Shown here piece after piece: positions 60,244 to 64,000 of a stretch of 64,000 nt of DNA (position 1 is its first letter; each line of letters opens with the position of its first letter). Both the position numbers and the translations under genes were made by a program. The notes beneath the pieces are model-generated. The model had not been told where the DNA came from, did not search any database, and saw only the letters and a program-made list of their open reading frames with translations. The DNA lies in NCBI GenBank assembly GCA_963573385.1, contig CAUYLG010039385.1, positions 28,187 to 92,186 on the forward strand, read 5' to 3'. Origin of the DNA: Cacajao melanocephalus. Its lineage: Eukaryota > Chordata > Mammalia > Primates > Pitheciidae.

Positions 60244-60802
60244 CTTATTTTATTTTATTTTATTTTACTTTAAGTTCTGGTGTACATGTGAAAAACATGC
60301 AGGTGTGTTACATACATATACACGTGCCATGGTGGTTTGCTGCATCCATCACCCTGTCATCTACATTAGGTGTTTCTCCTAATGCTATCCCTCCTTTATC
60401 CCCCCACCCCCTGCTATCCCTCCCCTAGACCCCCACCTCCCAACAGGCTCCAATGTGTGATATTCCCCTCCCTGTGCCCATGTGTCCTCATTGTTCAACA
60501 CTCACTTATGAGTGAGAACATGCAGTGTTTGGTTTTCTGTTCTTGTGTCAGTTTGCTGAGAATGATGGTTTCTAGCTTTATCCATGTCCCTACAAAGGAC
60601 ATGACTCATTCTTTTTTATGGCTGCATAGTATTGTACGGTGTATATGTGCCACATTTTCTTTATCCAGTCTATCATTGATGCGCATTTGGGTTGGTTCCA
60701 AGTCTTTGCTATTGTGAACAGTGCCACAATAAACATACGTGTGCATGTGTCTTATAATAGAATGATCTGTAATCCTTTGGGTATATACCCAGTAATGGGA
60801 TA
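60244..60802 (-). mobile_element. 5'-truncated L1 3' end (primate L1), inserted antisense
   Basis: Starts with its (TTTTA)n tail and reads the reverse of the L1 3' UTR and ORF2 end: 'caacaggctccaatgtgtga', 'ttatgagtgagaacatgcag', 'tatggctgcatagtattgta' and 'gtatatacccagtaatggga'. Less diverged than the host L1. Confidence 0.9.
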
Positions 60803-61340
60803 TCCAAAGCAAACTTGATGAAGAAAAACAAAGTTGGGGGACTTAACACCACCGAACTTCAAGTCTTGTTGTAAATCTGGTATACTGTCACCAAGACAGG
60901 ATGGTAGTATAAAGAGAGACTTAATTCCATGGGAGATAATAGGGACCCCACATTTACCTCATTATTTGATTTTCAATAAGAAACCACTGCAATCCTATAG
61001 GCAAAACAATCTTTTCTACAAATGTGGCTGCAACAACTGGTTATCCATATGGAAAAATATGACTTTTGACCCCTATCTTACATAAAACATAAAATTTAAT
61101 TTAAAAATGAATCATATATCTCACTATCAAGCTAAAACTATAAAAATTCTAGAATAAAATATAGGAGAATATCTTTATGACTCATGCAAAGGTTTCTTAG
61201 GAGGGAAATAATTATTATAAAATAAAAAATGATCATTTAGACCTTATAAAAATTAAAAACTCATCAAAAACAGTTTAGAAAATGAATGGCTAGTCACAAA
61301 CTAGGAGGGAATATTTGTAAAACATATCTGTTATGTTTAC
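60803..61340 (+). mobile_element. L1 ORF2 fragment, second part
   Basis: Resumes sense ORF2 at 'aaacttgatgaagaaaaaca', then 'gactttt/gacccctatcttacat'-type and 'ggctagtcacaaactaggag' blocks. The ORF2 stretch expected between the two parts (roughly 400 bp) is missing. Confidence 0.8.
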
Positions 61341-62769
61341 ATATGATGGAGGAGGATTTCCTCCTCTATCTGCCCAGAGGTTCCTCCAGGGCAGAGACAT
61401 CGTCCCCCACATCACACTAGGAATTTACTTTAAGCAGGACCTGGGTCTCCCCTGTCACACTAGGAGCACCCTTAGGACAGAGGTTATGTCTTTGCCATCA
61501 ACTTGAGTGCTTCCTCAATACAGGACTAATTCCATCATTGGAAGCCTCCTCTGGGTGCATCTGCCATCTGCTAGGGGCTTCTCAGAGGGCTGGCAATAGT
61601 TTATCTGTGTGTCCCCCATGACTCCCACATGGGCTCTGCTGGCTGATCACACTTAGAGAGAGTGAGGGAGAAGGGATTGATTAACAGTGCCCAAACAGGA
61701 ACACAGTATCTTCAGTCATCTCAGGAGCTGACACTTATATGGTTTCACATTTAGCCAGGACAAAGCAGCTAATTCACTGTGGCGGCTGAGATTTTACACA
61801 TCCTAAAGTGAAAAAATTCTAACTTGAGGTTCTCCCAGTAACTATAGCTGGGCAACATAACCCCCAGGTATTAGCAGGAGGTCATAGCATTCAACAGCTC
61901 ATTGGGCAGGGGAGAGCACTGCCTTCACACACCTGGGGCCACGGGAACTGAGGATAGGCTGCACCCAGAGATCAGGGAAGGGGAGACAGTGCCGAGGACC
62001 AGAGAGAGAATATCTGCCACTCCAGTTTTCCAGGTCTCTGTATGAAAGATGGTTCAAGCAAAATAAAGTGAATCGTACAGAGAAGTGTAGGCAAAAAATG
62101 AGAGAAGAAGAGCCAAAAGTGTGTTCTCTACTTTCTCTCTTTAGAGCACACCACAGGATAAGTAGTGCATCTCTCCCATAACTTTCTCTCTCCCCCATCT
62201 CTCTTTCTCTCTCTCATATGCATATACAGATGCACAGATAAAGTATGACTCATGTTCACAAGAGTAAGTTTCCTAGCAACTGGTGACACATTTCCAAGAT
62301 GTAGGATGATTAAACACCTAGAGTTGACACCCGGCTAAGAAACGGAAAAAACTGGGTTATTATATGGGATATGAGACACAGTTATCTCCCATCCTTCAAG
62401 CCAGGTTCCCATGGGCCCCCCTTCTCACCAGACCCTCGTAAGTTTGACTAACTTCCATATTGTCTTTGAGACTCAAGTCCTATCATGATAACACAGCTTG
62501 TTTTTATTATTCTGGGTAAGGTGGAGAGGGGGCCATGAAGCCAGGCCATAAGAATTAACCTCTCACCTTTTCTGTCAGATTTTTTCGAAGAGTCATCTTC
62601 TATTCCTTCCAACGATTGTAGATTAGATAACTTAAAGGCTCTTTTTACCTAAAAACATCTAGCTTCTGCTAAAAGAAACTTAAGTACATCTCTTGGTTCA
62701 ATGTAAATAAGAGAGATATATAACAATCCCACCCATCTCCCCAAATGTATTAAAATTAGAAAAAGGAGG
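61341..62769. other. Unique sequence between L1 blocks
   Basis: Not L1-like; no gene recognised. A small perfect palindrome gaggagga-tt-tcctcctc lies at 61349-61366, and a CT-rich run at 62184-62217. Confidence 0.5.
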
Positions 62770-63898
62770 AGGGGGTGGGAAGGCAATTCAACATGCAGGT
62801 GTTGGAGCAAGACGAGAACACTCACTTTCCCCACTGCTATTCATCAGTGTACTACTAGAGCAATGAGACAAGAAAAATAACGTCATCCAATTGGAAAGCA
62901 TGAAGTAAAACAATCTCTATTCATAGAAAATATAATCCTATGTATAAAAATTCCAGATAATCCACAAGAAAGTTACAAGGGCTGATAAAAGAATTCAAAA
63001 GTGTTACAGGGTATAAGATCAATGTGCAAAACTCAGTTGTGTTTCTACACATCTGCAATGAAGACAGGGAAATTAAGAAGGCAATGTCATTCACAATAGC
63101 ATCTAAAACAACAACACTTCTAGGAATAAATTTAACCAAGGAAGTGAAAGACCTCCACAGTGAACTCCAGAAAACATTATTGAAAGAAATTAAAGAAGAC
63201 CTAAATAAATAAATGGAAAAGCATCCCATGCTCATGGTTGGGAAGACAATATTGCCAAATTGCCTACACTACTTGAAACGATCTTCAGATTCAATATAAT
63301 CCCCAACAAAAACATCCAACAGACATCTTTTCTTTTTTTTTCTCTATTTTATTTTATTTTTTTTGGAGAAATTAAATAGCCAATCCTCAAATTCACATGA
63401 AATTGCAAGAGACCTTGAAGAGACAAAATAATCTTGATGAAAAACAAAGTAGGAAGGCTTGCACTTTCCAATCTCAAAACTTACTACAAAGCTGCAGTAT
63501 TCAAAAGAATGGAGTACTGGTATAAGGACTGTCATATAGGCCAATGGAATAGAACTGAAAGTCCAGAAAATAAACTCACATTTCTATGGCCAACTGATTA
63601 TTTTACAAGAGTGCCAAGTCTTTTCAATACAGAAAGGAGAATCTCTTTAACAAATGATGTGGGAACAACTGGGTTTCCACAGGCAAAAGAATGAAGTTGG
63701 ACCCCTATCTCAGAGACCATATAAAAATTAACTCAAAGTAGTTCAAGAACTTAAATATTAGAAATAAAAATATGAGACTCTTGGAAGAAAACACGGGGGA
63801 AAATCTTCATAACCTTGGACTTGGCAATGTATTCATGGGGATGATACCAAAGGCATAAGCAACAAAAGAAAAAAATGGATACATTGGACGTCATCAAA
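62770..63898 (+). mobile_element. L1 ORF2 fragment
   Basis: Sense L1 ORF2: 'gggtataagatcaatgtgca', 'ctaggaataaatttaaccaa', 'gcatcccatgctcatggttg', 'ccaatggaatagaactgaaa' and 'gcaacaaaagaaaaaaatgg'. Multiple stops; inactive. A T-rich run sits at 63318-63363 where ORF2 would continue. Confidence 0.9.
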
Positions 63899-64000
63899 AC
63901 AAACTGACACGAGAACAGAAAACCAAAACTACATGTTCTCACTCATAAGTAGGTGTTGAACAATGAGAACACATGGACAGAGGGAGGGGAACATCACACA
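63899..64000 (+). mobile_element. L1 3' end joined to ORF2 fragment
   Basis: 'gagaacagaaaaccaaaact', 'gttctcactcataagtaggt' and 'gagaacacatggacagaggg' are the extreme 3' region of L1 in sense. It directly follows mid-ORF2 sequence, so the intervening part is missing. Runs off the window end. Confidence 0.85.

Noticed and set aside
60368..60717. 115-codon open frame on the + strand
   Set aside because: It lies antisense across the younger L1 3' end and is explained by it.
63024..63212. 62-codon open frame that could look like a small gene
   Set aside because: It is a piece of a decayed L1 ORF2.

Overview
This is vertebrate, almost certainly human or close-primate, nuclear DNA. It has GT-AG introns, dimeric Alu elements (one inserted inside another), a THE1/MST-type MaLR LTR, primate-type L1 sequence, and much older MIR, L2 and DNA-transposon fossils. 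No bacterial, phage or CRISPR-type architecture is present.

Gene region (1 to about 12,205, + strand). The window opens inside a coding exon and holds eight exons encoding the last 849 or so residues of a single-pass membrane protein. I recognise it as TMEM132E, a TMEM132-family neural adhesion-type protein linked in humans to recessive deafness. All seven complete introns are GT-AG, and the reading frame stays open across every junction to a stop at 11155-11157. The last exon carries the transmembrane segment, a long cytoplasmic tail with a short basic-hydrophobic motif and an acidic run, and a 3' UTR ending near an AATAAA signal at 12184-12189.

Downstream region (about 12.2-64 kb). I find no second protein-coding gene with convincing exons. 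Long open frames here run through repeats or GC-rich DNA and show no recognisable domain. From 12 to 28 kb the DNA is mostly unique sequence with old MIR/L2 pieces, one Alu and a solo ERV1-type LTR. From 28 to 41 kb it holds a hAT fossil, L1/L2 fragments, full-length and nested Alus, a MaLR LTR, and a cluster of local inverted and direct duplications (31.8-35.4 kb). From 41 to 55 kb it holds L2, MIR, MLT1 and ERV LTR fossils. From 55 to 64 kb it holds a 247-bp inverted duplication, a MaLR solo LTR, a MER2-like element split by one copy of that duplication, and a run of nested L1 fragments reaching the window edge.

The most interesting structures are not genes. They are: (1) a 247-bp segment copied, inverted and inserted into an old MER2-like element about 1.4 kb away (239/247 identical, no indels, no poly-A, no target duplication); (2) a 65-bp near-perfect palindrome with 28-bp arms; (3) a composite block at 33.25-33.50 kb that matches, in inverted orientation, two separate places on either side of it; and (4) overlapping RVxF-like and WIRS-like docking motifs in the TMEM132E tail. 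I see no evidence for a new multi-gene system. Repeat family names are from memory of consensus sequences, and repeat edges are approximate unless a target-site duplication is given.
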